Positions 34,692-42,545 of a stretch of DNA of 64,000 nucleotides are shown piece by piece. The stretch lies in contig NZ_CP041345.1 of NCBI RefSeq assembly GCF_013265555.1, positions 2,092,581-2,156,580 on the forward strand. The letters run 5' to 3'. The DNA comes from Tenuifilum thalassicum (GTDB lineage Bacteria; Bacteroidota; Bacteroidia; Bacteroidales; Tenuifilaceae). Position numbers and translations under genes: made by a program. Every line of letters starts with the position of its first letter. Position 1 is the stretch's first letter. The notes below the pieces were generated by a model. The model saw nothing but the letters and a program-made list of their open reading frames with translations, had not been told where the DNA came from and ran no database searches.

Positions 34692-36805
34692 ACTACCAGC
34701 TTTGGCATTTCTGGGTACTCCAATCGTACATGGTAAATATTTTGCAACTTCTTTTTAAAGATAGCCTTTATAAGCGATATATCCTTAAAATTAATGTTGG
34801 CATAGTTAAACTGACCAGAATTGAGCTGCTCATTTATTATTTTTTCCACCAAATTATCAATTGACTGAACCGTATACTCCTTTAAGCTCCGCGACGCGGC
34901 TTCAACAGCGTCGGCCATCATAAGTATTGCTGTTTCTTTAGTTTGGGGTTCTGGTCCAGGATATCTGAACTGATTCTCATCAACACCATCGCCATTTGTA
35001 ACCTCCATCTCCTTAGTGTAGAAAAATTTAACCAACGATGTTCCATGATGCATTCTAATAAAATCGACAATTTGCTGGTGTAAGCCTGCTTTAGTTGCAA
35101 TTTTAACCCCTTCGTGAACATGGTTAATAATTATTTCAGCACTTTTAACATTGCTCACATTCTCATGAGGATTAAATCCCCCTTGCTGATTTTCTACAAA
35201 AAACATAGGATTCGCCATTTTGCCAATGTCATGGTAAAGGGCACCTGCACGAACAAGAAGAGGATTTCCACCAACACGCTGCACAGCGCTTTCTGCCAAA
35301 TTAGCAACTTGCAAGGAGTGCTGAAACGTCCCTGGAGCAACCTCAGCCAGCTTCCTTAGTAAGTCGAGGTTCGTATCAGAAATTTCGATAAGGGTAATAT
35401 CGGAAAGAAACCCGAAGACCTTCTCAATTAAATAAACAAGCTGATACGAAGCTAACAAAAGTAGTGCATTTACAGCATACCAAAGCAAAACGAACCAATT
35501 CACGCCCGACAACGAACCATCGGCAATTATATAGAAGCTCAAATAAAGGATGATATAAGACATATAAATAAACCCAACCGTTTTAAACAGCTGCCCCCTT
35601 TGATAAATGTTACTTAAGCTAACTATAGCAACCACACCTGCAATAAAGTTTGTAAAAACAAACTCGTAGCTATTCGGTACCATGAAACCAACAACAAAAA
35701 CACTAATCAGATGAACAAATAACGCTAGGCGAGAATCAAAAAATATTTTAACAAAAATTGGAATTATAGCTAATGGCAAAACATTAATGCTAACCGACTG
35801 GGTATTATTAATTAATCTTGCAAGAACAACCATTAAAGTGATGTTTAGAAGCAAGAAAAGCAATTTCCGATAATCGGTTAAAACCTCTAACCTAAAATTC
35901 AATAAAAACAGATAAAAAGCAATAAACAAAGAAGAAATGAGCAAGATATTACCAGTAAGTATAACAGCCCTCCTTTTGGCACCAATTTTCTTTTCATACT
36001 CCCTCTTTAATGATTCTAGCACCTGATAATTCTCTGAGTTAACTATTTCTCCTTTTGCAATTACCATTTCACCGGCTTGGATCATTCCTTTTGTAATGGA
36101 GATGTTAGAAATCAGCTCATCTCTAAATTTTTTGGTTGTGGTCTCGTCATAAAAAAGGTTAGGTTCCAAATATTTTTTTAAGTCAAGAGCCAAAAGCATA
36201 TCCTGCAACTGCTGATCTTCAGAGTTTACCTGTTCTAGCAACTTATCATTAAGTTTCCTATAAGCTTTGGGTAATGTATACACATCATCAAACCACTTCT
36301 CATATGCAATATTATTAATAACAATAGCCAAACCCTTCTTTTCTAACCCCTTTGAAATATCACCATCGGTTTGATCTATAATACCCTTTGAATAAATTTC
36401 ATTTAGCTCATTTTCAATCAATTCTTTTAATAATGATTTTTGCTTGTTAAATCTTTTTCTTTTACCTATTAGACTAACTTTTTTTGTAGAATAATTCTCA
36501 AAGATTGAATCGAACCCATTCACAAAAGCCAAAACATTCTTCTTTTGAATGGTGGAATCGTACCTATAATACGACTTGAATTCTTTTAGTAACCGATTCT
36601 TTTCAGCAAAGATTTCTTGGTCTGTTTTATACACAGGAAAGTCAAAGGGAGCAAAAAGATCCTCATGCATCCAAGGTTTCCCTTTCTGAAACTCATACTT
36701 AAAACGACCCTCCCTTGGGATAGTGAGAATAACAACGAGAAAGGTACTGGCAAAGAGCAAAAACGTTATAAGTTTTTTAACCCGTGATTTTTTTTCTGCA
36801 TCCAT
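34688..36805 (-). CDS. 7TM-HD family phosphodiesterase (PgpH-like)
   Basis: This 705-residue membrane protein follows the PgpH/YqfF plan. It has an N-terminal anchor (about 13-30), an extracytoplasmic 7TMR-HDED domain (about 40-270), seven membrane helices (about 280-465), and a cytosolic HD domain. The HD domain carries H525-D526 in ALYHDIGKMANP, HSLQVANLAESAVQ upstream, INHVHEGVKIA and FIRMHHGTSLV downstream. Listeria PgpH hydrolyses cyclic di-AMP to pApA; the same activity is the most likely one here but is inferred. It is followed downstream on its own strand by no terminator, and it converges on the SpoIIE-type gene with overlapping stops. The CCA-adding enzyme gene lies 14 bases upstream, probably in one operon. 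Confidence 0.93.
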   Translation of the reverse strand: MDAEKKSRVKKLITFLLFASTFLVVILTIPREGRFKYEFQKGKPWMHEDLFAPFDFPVYKTDQEIFAEKNRLLKEFKSYYRYDSTIQKKNVLAFVNGFDSIFENYSTKKVSLIGKRKRFNKQKSLLKELIENELNEIYSKGIIDQTDGDISKGLEKKGLAIVINNIAYEKWFDDVYTLPKAYRKLNDKLLEQVNSEDQQLQDMLLALDLKKYLEPNLFYDETTTKKFRDELISNISITKGMIQAGEMVIAKGEIVNSENYQVLESLKREYEKKIGAKRRAVILTGNILLISSLFIAFYLFLLNFRLEVLTDYRKLLFLLLNITLMVVLARLINNTQSVSINVLPLAIIPIFVKIFFDSRLALFVHLISVFVVGFMVPNSYEFVFTNFIAGVVAIVSLSNIYQRGQLFKTVGFIYMSYIILYLSFYIIADGSLSGVNWFVLLWYAVNALLLLASYQLVYLIEKVFGFLSDITLIEISDTNLDLLRKLAEVAPGTFQHSLQVANLAESAVQRVGGNPLLVRAGALYHDIGKMANPMFFVENQQGGFNPHENVSNVKSAEIIINHVHEGVKIATKAGLHQQIVDFIRMHHGTSLVKFFYTKEMEVTNGDGVDENQFRYPGPEPQTKETAILMMADAVEAASRSLKEYTVQSIDNLVEKIINEQLNSGQFNYANINFKDISLIKAIFKKKLQNIYHVRLEYPEMPKLVV

Positions 36806-36819
36806 GATGATGATTTTGA

Positions 36820-38265
36820 TTACTTATTTTCTGGCACAACGTACCTCTGATCAATTTTTATAGGAGTTAAGCCAATCTCGCGACCTACTTTAAGCATTAA
36901 ATTATATGCTTCAACAAAGTTGTTATGAATCTCTCCGTCGAGAATGGCATCTTTGATTCTTGTTTTAATAACACCCACCTCCTTGCAGGGTTTTATTCCA
37001 AAAGTATCCATAATTAATTCACCCGAAACAGGAGGTTGAAAGTTTCTTATAGCATCTTTTTCTTCAATTTCTTTTAGCTTCTTACGAACAATTCTAAAGT
37101 TTGCCAGATGTCGTTTTACAGTTGCGTCATTCTTTGAGGTTATATCAGCCTCACAAAGCATCATTAAATCATCAATATCATCGCCAGCATCAAAAAGCAA
37201 CCGTCTCACAGCCGAATCTGTAACCTCATCTTGAGAGAGCACAATGGGACGTAAATGGAGCTGAACCATCTTTTGAACATACTTCATTTTATCGTTCAAT
37301 GGCAATTTTAGCTTTCTAAATATGCTAGGAATCATCTTTGCCCCAACAAACTCATGTCCATGAAAAGTCCAGCCTTGTCCTTGAATGAATCGTTTAGTTT
37401 TGGGTTTGGCTATATCATGTAGCAAGGCCGCCCAGCGCAACCAAAGATTATCGCTTTTTGCTGATAGATTATCAAGGACTTCCAATGTATGTAAAAAGTT
37501 ATCTTTGTGTGATATCCCATTACGCGACTCGACACCTTTTAGGGCCACAAATTCTGGAAGAATATACTCTAGCAATCCAGTCTCATCGAGTAAGAACCAC
37601 CCCATAGAGGGACGTAATGATGTCATCATTTTATTTAGCTCATCGGTTATTCTTTCAGCAGACACAATTTTTATTCTGCCATTCATCTGCCTTATGGCAT
37701 CAAGCGTTTTAGGCTCAATGTCAAAGTTAAGCTGTGTGGCAAACCGAACAGCCCTCAACATTCTTAAAGGATCGTCAGAAAAAGTAGTTAGCGGGTCGAG
37801 TGGAGTTCTAATTATACCCCTTTTTAAATCATTAACACCATCAAAAGGGTCGATGAGCTCACCAAAATTTCGTTTGTTTAAACTTAGAGCAAGAGCATTA
37901 ATAGTAAAATCACGGCGATTCTGATCATCCTCAAGGGTTCCATTCTCCACAATTGGTTTGCGGGAATCAAGTCGGTACGACTCTTTTCTTGCACCTACAA
38001 ATTCTACATCCCATTCATGATACTTTAGCTGAGCCGTTCCAAAATTCTTAAAATATGAAACCTTTGTAGTTCGCAAACGCCTGGCCACCTTACGAGCAAA
38101 ATCAACCCCGCTACCCAATACAACAATGTCGATATCTTTTGATGGCCGATTAAGGAAAATGTCCCTCACATAACCCCCAATAACATAGGCATCAACATTT
38201 TCAAATTCGGCAACATCAGAAACTATAGAAAAAATCTTATGCTTCAAAAACTCTCTCATCTCCAT
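36820..38265 (-). CDS. cca: CCA-adding tRNA nucleotidyltransferase with HD domain
   Basis: This 481-residue class II enzyme adds or repairs the 3'-CCA end of tRNAs. The catalytic head shows VIGGYVRDIFLNRPSKDIDI, with G30-G31 and D44/D46 as metal ligands, and a flexible loop GTLEDDQNRRDFTINALAL. The body carries RFATQLNFDIEPKT and the C-terminal HD domain has H283-D284 in ALLHDIAKPKTK. The first Met is used; Met3 is also possible. It is upstream of the PgpH-like gene with a 14-base gap. Confidence 0.94.
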   Translation of the reverse strand: MEMREFLKHKIFSIVSDVAEFENVDAYVIGGYVRDIFLNRPSKDIDIVVLGSGVDFARKVARRLRTTKVSYFKNFGTAQLKYHEWDVEFVGARKESYRLDSRKPIVENGTLEDDQNRRDFTINALALSLNKRNFGELIDPFDGVNDLKRGIIRTPLDPLTTFSDDPLRMLRAVRFATQLNFDIEPKTLDAIRQMNGRIKIVSAERITDELNKMMTSLRPSMGWFLLDETGLLEYILPEFVALKGVESRNGISHKDNFLHTLEVLDNLSAKSDNLWLRWAALLHDIAKPKTKRFIQGQGWTFHGHEFVGAKMIPSIFRKLKLPLNDKMKYVQKMVQLHLRPIVLSQDEVTDSAVRRLLFDAGDDIDDLMMLCEADITSKNDATVKRHLANFRIVRKKLKEIEEKDAIRNFQPPVSGELIMDTFGIKPCKEVGVIKTRIKDAILDGEIHNNFVEAYNLMLKVGREIGLTPIKIDQRYVVPENK

Positions 38266-38418
38266 AACTAATAACTGACAAAATTACAATTTATAAAACA
38301 TAATGCCTAAATTTTTGTTTAACCATAAGAAATAGTGGTTTCATGTTTAAAAAATTAATTTTTGACATTTATCAACTAATAAAGTAGAACAAAATTATGC
38401 CAATTAGCGTTTTGGTAT

Positions 38419-38426
38419 TACTTTTG
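38419..38426 (+). promoter_or_regulatory. -7 element upstream of trxA
   Basis: TACTTTTG is an exact -7 match 53 bases before the ATG. TATG, one mismatch from TTTG, lies 19 bases further up at 38396-38399. Confidence 0.5.
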
Positions 38427-38479
38427 TATCAAAATATGTAAATATTTTAATTTATCAATAATCAATAACTAGTAACACT

Positions 38480-38836
38480 ATGATTGAGTTTTTAACAGCA
38501 GAAACATTTAAGCAGAAAGTATTCGACTACGAGAAGAATAGCGAATGGAAATTCGAGGGTGACAAGCCAGCGGTAATTGATTTTTACGCCGATTGGTGTG
38601 GGCCTTGCAAAATGGTAGCTCCTATACTTGAGGAACTTGCACAAGAATATGAAGGCAAGTTGAATATTTATAAGGTTGATACCGAAGCAGAGCAGGAATT
38701 AGCAGCAGTATTTGGTATTCGCAGTATTCCTTCGCTTCTGTTCATCCCCTTAAACGATCAACCACAAATGGCAATGGGAGCATTACCTAAAGATACCTTC
38801 AAAAAGGCCTTTAAAGATGTTCTTGGTGTTGAGTAG
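38480..38836 (+). CDS. trxA: Thioredoxin
   Basis: This 118-residue cytosolic redox protein has the active site ADWCGPCKMVAP with C40 and C43, a cis-Pro loop IRSIPSLLFIP and a single thioredoxin domain. It reduces ribonucleotide reductase and other disulfides with thioredoxin reductase. It is a single gene with its own terminator. The N-terminus is about ten residues longer than E. coli TrxA. Confidence 0.95.
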   Translation: MIEFLTAETFKQKVFDYEKNSEWKFEGDKPAVIDFYADWCGPCKMVAPILEELAQEYEGKLNIYKVDTEAEQELAAVFGIRSIPSLLFIPLNDQPQMAMGALPKDTFKKAFKDVLGVE

Positions 38837-38853
38837 CATCAGTTAACAACACT

Positions 38854-38883
38854 AAAAAGGAGGAGCTTACGCTCCTCCTTTTT
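38854..38883. terminator. Bidirectional terminator after trxA
   Basis: A 13-bp stem (AAAAAGGAGGAGC/GCTCCTCCTTTTT) with a TTAC loop and T-run on both strands separates trxA from the convergent molybdenum cofactor operon (stop at 38916). Confidence 0.9.
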
Positions 38884-38915
38884 TATTTTCATTGCTTTCA
38901 AAGTAAACTTTTTTG

Positions 38916-39863
38916 TTAATGGCTGTCAATCCCCATAAGCATAAGAAACAGGTGTTTTTGAACTTTAAGTATCTCGGCCATATACTCTCTAACAGCCTTA
39001 ACACTCCCGGGCAACGTATAAACAAAAGTAGACCCCATAATTCCCGCAACACCCCTGCTTAAAAGAGCATTAGGCTTTTCTGTGCCATATTTTAAACGAA
39101 TATGTTCCATAATACCTGGAATTTGTTTATCGAGCATTTTTTCAACAACATCAGGGGTAATATCACGTGGTCCTATACCTGTTCCTCCTGTTGTTATAAC
39201 CATATCAAACTTTGAATCCTTACACTCCTTCAACCTACTAGTCAGAAGTTCCTCATCATCAGGAATCACTTCAACATCAACCTCGTGCTGCCAATTAAGC
39301 TTAGAGAAAAATTCTTTAATATTTTTCTCCACTTCGGGCCCGCTCAGGTCTTTGTATTCGCCACGACTAGCCCTATCGCTTAATGTAATGATTTTGATCT
39401 TGTATATTTTAGGAATAAAAGTCAACTCATCATCAGCCTTAAGTTTTCCTCCTTTTATAACCCTTACAAAGATGCCCTCTTTAGGCATAACGCAATTTCC
39501 AACCTGGCGATAAATAGCGCAGCCATCGCCATGGCACGACTTTCCTATTTGTGTAACCTCAAGTTCAACACCCGCTCCTACAAACCTATCACCAGGTTTG
39601 GTAGTGTACAACTCAAGCCCCTCGGTGGTAATATTTTCGGCAAAATCGCCATATTTTACAGGAAGGCCGCTAGCCTTGGTAAATTTATCCATACTCTCTA
39701 CACCAAGCATGCTTACCTGCCTGTGCCAGCTGCCTGAATGGGCATCGCCCTTTACGCCTAACGAGTTAAGCTCAATAAAATCTACAGGGTGCTTTGTGGT
39801 TCCTTTTCGTTCAGATATATTGACCGACTTTACCTTTATTACAATATTTTCAGCGTTATTCAT
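38916..39863 (-). CDS. MOSC-MogA/MoaB fusion protein
   Basis: This 315-residue protein joins two molybdenum-related domains. Residues about 1-150 are a MOSC domain with GVKGDAHSGSWHRQVSML, YGDFAENITTEGLEL and the conserved Cys in GNCVMPKEGIFVRV (C124). Residues about 155-315 are a MoaB/Mog domain with VITTGGTGIGPRDITPDVV and AGIMGSTFVYTLPGSVKAV. The Mog domain adenylates molybdopterin for molybdenum insertion. The MOSC part is predicted to handle sulfur from cysteine. It is the last gene of the operon moeA-moaA-moaC-this, starting two bases after moaC. I know such fusions in other anaerobes, but I cannot check how common this order is. Confidence 0.9.
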   Translation of the reverse strand: MNNAENIVIKVKSVNISERKGTTKHPVDFIELNSLGVKGDAHSGSWHRQVSMLGVESMDKFTKASGLPVKYGDFAENITTEGLELYTTKPGDRFVGAGVELEVTQIGKSCHGDGCAIYRQVGNCVMPKEGIFVRVIKGGKLKADDELTFIPKIYKIKIITLSDRASRGEYKDLSGPEVEKNIKEFFSKLNWQHEVDVEVIPDDEELLTSRLKECKDSKFDMVITTGGTGIGPRDITPDVVEKMLDKQIPGIMEHIRLKYGTEKPNALLSRGVAGIMGSTFVYTLPGSVKAVREYMAEILKVQKHLFLMLMGIDSH

Positions 39864-39865
39864 AT

Positions 39866-40318
39866 CTAATCAAGATTCGTTTTGATTTTTTCAACTAATC
39901 TAACATTGTCTATCACCATCGATTTGTCAACTGCTTTACACATATCGTAAACTGTCAGCAAGGACACCGATACAGCAGTAAGGGCTTCCATTTCAACTCC
40001 AGTTTGGCCTATGCATTTAGCATAGCCCGTAACCTCAACTCCTGTATCGGTTAAGGTTGCCCTTACATCGACCTTAGTAAGCAAAAGGGTGTGACAAAGC
40101 GGAATTAGCTCAGGGGTTCGTTTAGCAGCTTGGATTCCGGCAATCTCTGCAATGGTTAGAACATCGCCCTTTTTCATCTGATTTTCACGAATAAGCCTTA
40201 CGGTTTCGGGCTGTAACTTTATAAATCCCTTTGCAATGGCCTCTCGTAGCTGATTGGGTTTATGCCCAACATCAACCATGTTGGCTTTGCCATTTTTATC
40301 GGTATGTGATAGTTCCAT
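39866..40318 (-). CDS. moaC: Cyclic pyranopterin monophosphate synthase MoaC
   Basis: This 151-residue enzyme converts the MoaA product 3',8-cyclo-H2GTP to cyclic pyranopterin. Motifs are MVDVGHKPNQLREA, KKGDVLTIAEIAGIQAAKRT, LIPLCHTLLLTKVDV and GVEMEALTAVSVSLLTVYDMC, which include the catalytic Lys and Asp. I start it at the ATG at 40316-40318, not the longer open frame to 40345, because GGAGG inside the moaA stop region lies just 7-8 bases upstream. It follows moaA with one base between. Confidence 0.96.
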   Translation of the reverse strand: MELSHTDKNGKANMVDVGHKPNQLREAIAKGFIKLQPETVRLIRENQMKKGDVLTIAEIAGIQAAKRTPELIPLCHTLLLTKVDVRATLTDTGVEVTGYAKCIGQTGVEMEALTAVSVSLLTVYDMCKAVDKSMVIDNVRLVEKIKTNLD

Positions 40319-40319
40319 T

Positions 40320-41120
40320 TTAACCTCCAATATTATAAAATTCACCTGTTCGATTTGCTACTCCACATGCAGGCTTATTTTTAATTGCCATTTCAATAGC
40401 CTTTTCGATTCCCAAATCCCTTACATTATACCCGCTTTCGCTAAATAGACAGGGTTTGATAACCCCATTGGCAGTTAAGCGCAGCCTGTTGCAAGTGGCA
40501 CAATTGCCTCCCTCGCCACCTTCAACAACACCAAAAATACCGTCATCAAGGTTCATTTTAGGTATAAAGCGGGCAATAAAACCGTTCTCGTCTGCATAGG
40601 ATTTTACGGCTTGCGCATCGGGTTCGGCCGAACTTTGTTCCACAACACAATTCAACTTAATTGGTTTAAACCCAACTCTTTTTGCCTCCTCTAATCCTTC
40701 TAAAACATCGGAAAGGTTTCCTATTCTTGTAGTTGCTTTATACTTACCCGGATCTAAAGTATCGAGGCTGACATTGATTCGTTTCAAGCCAGCGTCGAAA
40801 AGTGGTTTAGCAAACGGCTTTAATAATACGCCGTTGGTTGTCATACCAAAGTCCATTATTCCATCAATAGAGGCAATCATCTTAACCAAGTCTACAATAC
40901 CTTTACGGACAAGCGGTTCACCTCCTGTTATTCGAACTTTTTCGAAACCATTTTTAACGGCTAACTTTGTAATCTCAACTATCTCCTCAAAGGTAAGTAT
41001 CTGATTATGGGGAATCTGTTCAATACCATCTTCGGGCATGCAGTAAACACAACGCAAATTGCACCTATCGGTAACAGAGATTCTAAGATAATTTATTCGC
41101 CGATTAAATTGATCGAACAT
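40320..41120 (-). CDS. moaA: GTP 3',8-cyclase MoaA (compact form)
   Basis: This radical SAM enzyme begins molybdenum cofactor synthesis. I start it at the ATG at 41118-41120 (266 residues): a GGGGGAG ribosome site lies about nine bases before it, and the longer frame begins with GTG. The [4Fe-4S] motif is CNLRCVYC (C20, C24, C27), followed by TGGEPLVRKGI and TTNGVLL. The C-terminal cluster is CATCNRLRLTANGVIKPCLF and the protein ends in the conserved -GG tail. It is about 60 residues shorter than E. coli MoaA, because the stretch between FIARFIPKMNLDDG and GEGGNCATC is cut short. Similar compact forms occur in Bacteroidota as far as I recall. It overlaps moeA by 17 bases. Confidence 0.93.
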   Translation of the reverse strand: MFDQFNRRINYLRISVTDRCNLRCVYCMPEDGIEQIPHNQILTFEEIVEITKLAVKNGFEKVRITGGEPLVRKGIVDLVKMIASIDGIMDFGMTTNGVLLKPFAKPLFDAGLKRINVSLDTLDPGKYKATTRIGNLSDVLEGLEEAKRVGFKPIKLNCVVEQSSAEPDAQAVKSYADENGFIARFIPKMNLDDGIFGVVEGGEGGNCATCNRLRLTANGVIKPCLFSESGYNVRDLGIEKAIEMAIKNKPACGVANRTGEFYNIGG

Positions 41121-42288
41121 CAACAAGCTCCCCCTTTTTAATTTCTTTAACACCTAAAGCAATAGAAGCAATTCCAGAAGCATTGGCAAGTGAGAAAATA
41201 TGGGCAGAACCATGATATTCAATGGGTTCAACCTCGCCATTATTATTAACAATTATTGGGAAGAAACCAAGTCTCTCTGCTCTTTTTCGAGAATAGTCTT
41301 TTGCCAATGGTAAACGATAAACTTTTGCATAGGGATCAGTTGCCCCCATCATCATAAGAAGAGCAGGTTTAACAAGTAGTTCAAATTGAATAAACGACGA
41401 GACAGGGTTTCCAGGCAACCCAAAAATCAGTTTTTCGTCTGCTACACCAAAGGTGGTAGGCTTCCCAGGCTGAACTGCTATTGAATCAAATAAGATTTTC
41501 ACACCTAGCCGCTCCATTATTTTAGGAACATAATCATAGTCGCCCATGGGAACTCCACCTGTGAGGACCACTACGTCGCTCTCATCTAATGCTTTTGCAA
41601 TAGCTTTTTCAGTAGTTTCCTCACTATCGCGCACAATCCCATGATATATTGGTAAAGCACCTGCTGCAGCCACCTGTCCAATAAGCTGATGCCCATTACT
41701 ATTTCGTATTTTACTTCCTGTAGGGGCCTCGCTTGGCTCAACCAACTCATCGCCGGTAGGCAGGATTGATACACGTGGTCTAACACTTACCTTAGGTGAA
41801 TGACACCCAAGGGCTGCCATAATGGCAATATGTTGGGGTTTTATAAGTACACCCTTTTTTAACGATACGTCACCAATCCTTATATCCTCACCCAACTCAC
41901 ATATGTTAGTCTTAGGCTGAGGCTTTGAAATATATCGTACTGTACCATCAGGTAAAACCTCGGTATCTTCTACAGGTATCACACAATCGGCACCATCAGG
42001 TATAGGGGCTCCTGTCATTATTTTTGAGCAAGTACCCTCAAGTATTTTTTCTTTTGGGGTTGTTCCTGCTGCTATAACCTCAATTACTTTTAATGTGCTT
42101 TCCAAATCGCACATTCTACATGCATATCCATCCACAGCGGTTTTACGGAATGGTGGCATGTTTATATCCGAAGCTACATCTTGTGCTAGCACTCTATTAA
42201 CACTATCGGTAAGCGATACCTGCTCAACACCTGCTAACACATGAACGTTTTCCTTTACAATCCTTATAGCCTTTTCAAACGAAATCAT
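41104..42288 (-). CDS. moeA: Molybdopterin molybdenumtransferase MoeA
   Basis: This 394-residue enzyme inserts molybdenum into adenylated molybdopterin. Motifs include PPFRKTAVDGYACRM, IMTGAPIPDGADCVIPVEDT, TGDELVEPSEAPTGSKIRNSN-type sequence, VVLTGGVPMGDYDYVP, QPGKPTTFGV and IFGLPGNPVSSFIQFE. I use the ATG at 42286-42288 rather than upstream GTG/TTG codons. It is the first gene of the cofactor operon. Together with the Mog domain of the last gene, it covers the final insertion step. Confidence 0.96.
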   Translation of the reverse strand: MISFEKAIRIVKENVHVLAGVEQVSLTDSVNRVLAQDVASDINMPPFRKTAVDGYACRMCDLESTLKVIEVIAAGTTPKEKILEGTCSKIMTGAPIPDGADCVIPVEDTEVLPDGTVRYISKPQPKTNICELGEDIRIGDVSLKKGVLIKPQHIAIMAALGCHSPKVSVRPRVSILPTGDELVEPSEAPTGSKIRNSNGHQLIGQVAAAGALPIYHGIVRDSEETTEKAIAKALDESDVVVLTGGVPMGDYDYVPKIMERLGVKILFDSIAVQPGKPTTFGVADEKLIFGLPGNPVSSFIQFELLVKPALLMMMGATDPYAKVYRLPLAKDYSRKRAERLGFFPIIVNNNGEVEPIEYHGSAHIFSLANASGIASIALGVKEIKKGELVDVRSI

Positions 42289-42502
42289 ATTCAACACTGT
42301 TTACCATGCAAATATGTGTAAAAAAGTTGACACCGAAAAGTATTTTTTTGCATATCGACATGAATTCTACTTTCTGTTTCTTTTTTACACAAATCGAATT
42401 AATCTGCTATTTATCAATATATTAAAACCTTCATCAAATACAAATTGAGTACAAATTAGGCTCATGTAGAGCATAAAACGATAATAACTAACCAAAATTT
42501 AT

Positions 42503-42510
42503 TAGGTTTG
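42503..42510 (+). promoter_or_regulatory. -7 element upstream of OPT transporter
   Basis: TAGGTTTG matches TAnnTTTG 36 bases before the ATG. No TTG is seen about 20 bases further upstream. Confidence 0.3.
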
Positions 42511-42545
42511 GGTTTAAATTTACTAAAACCTAAATCATAAAAGCT

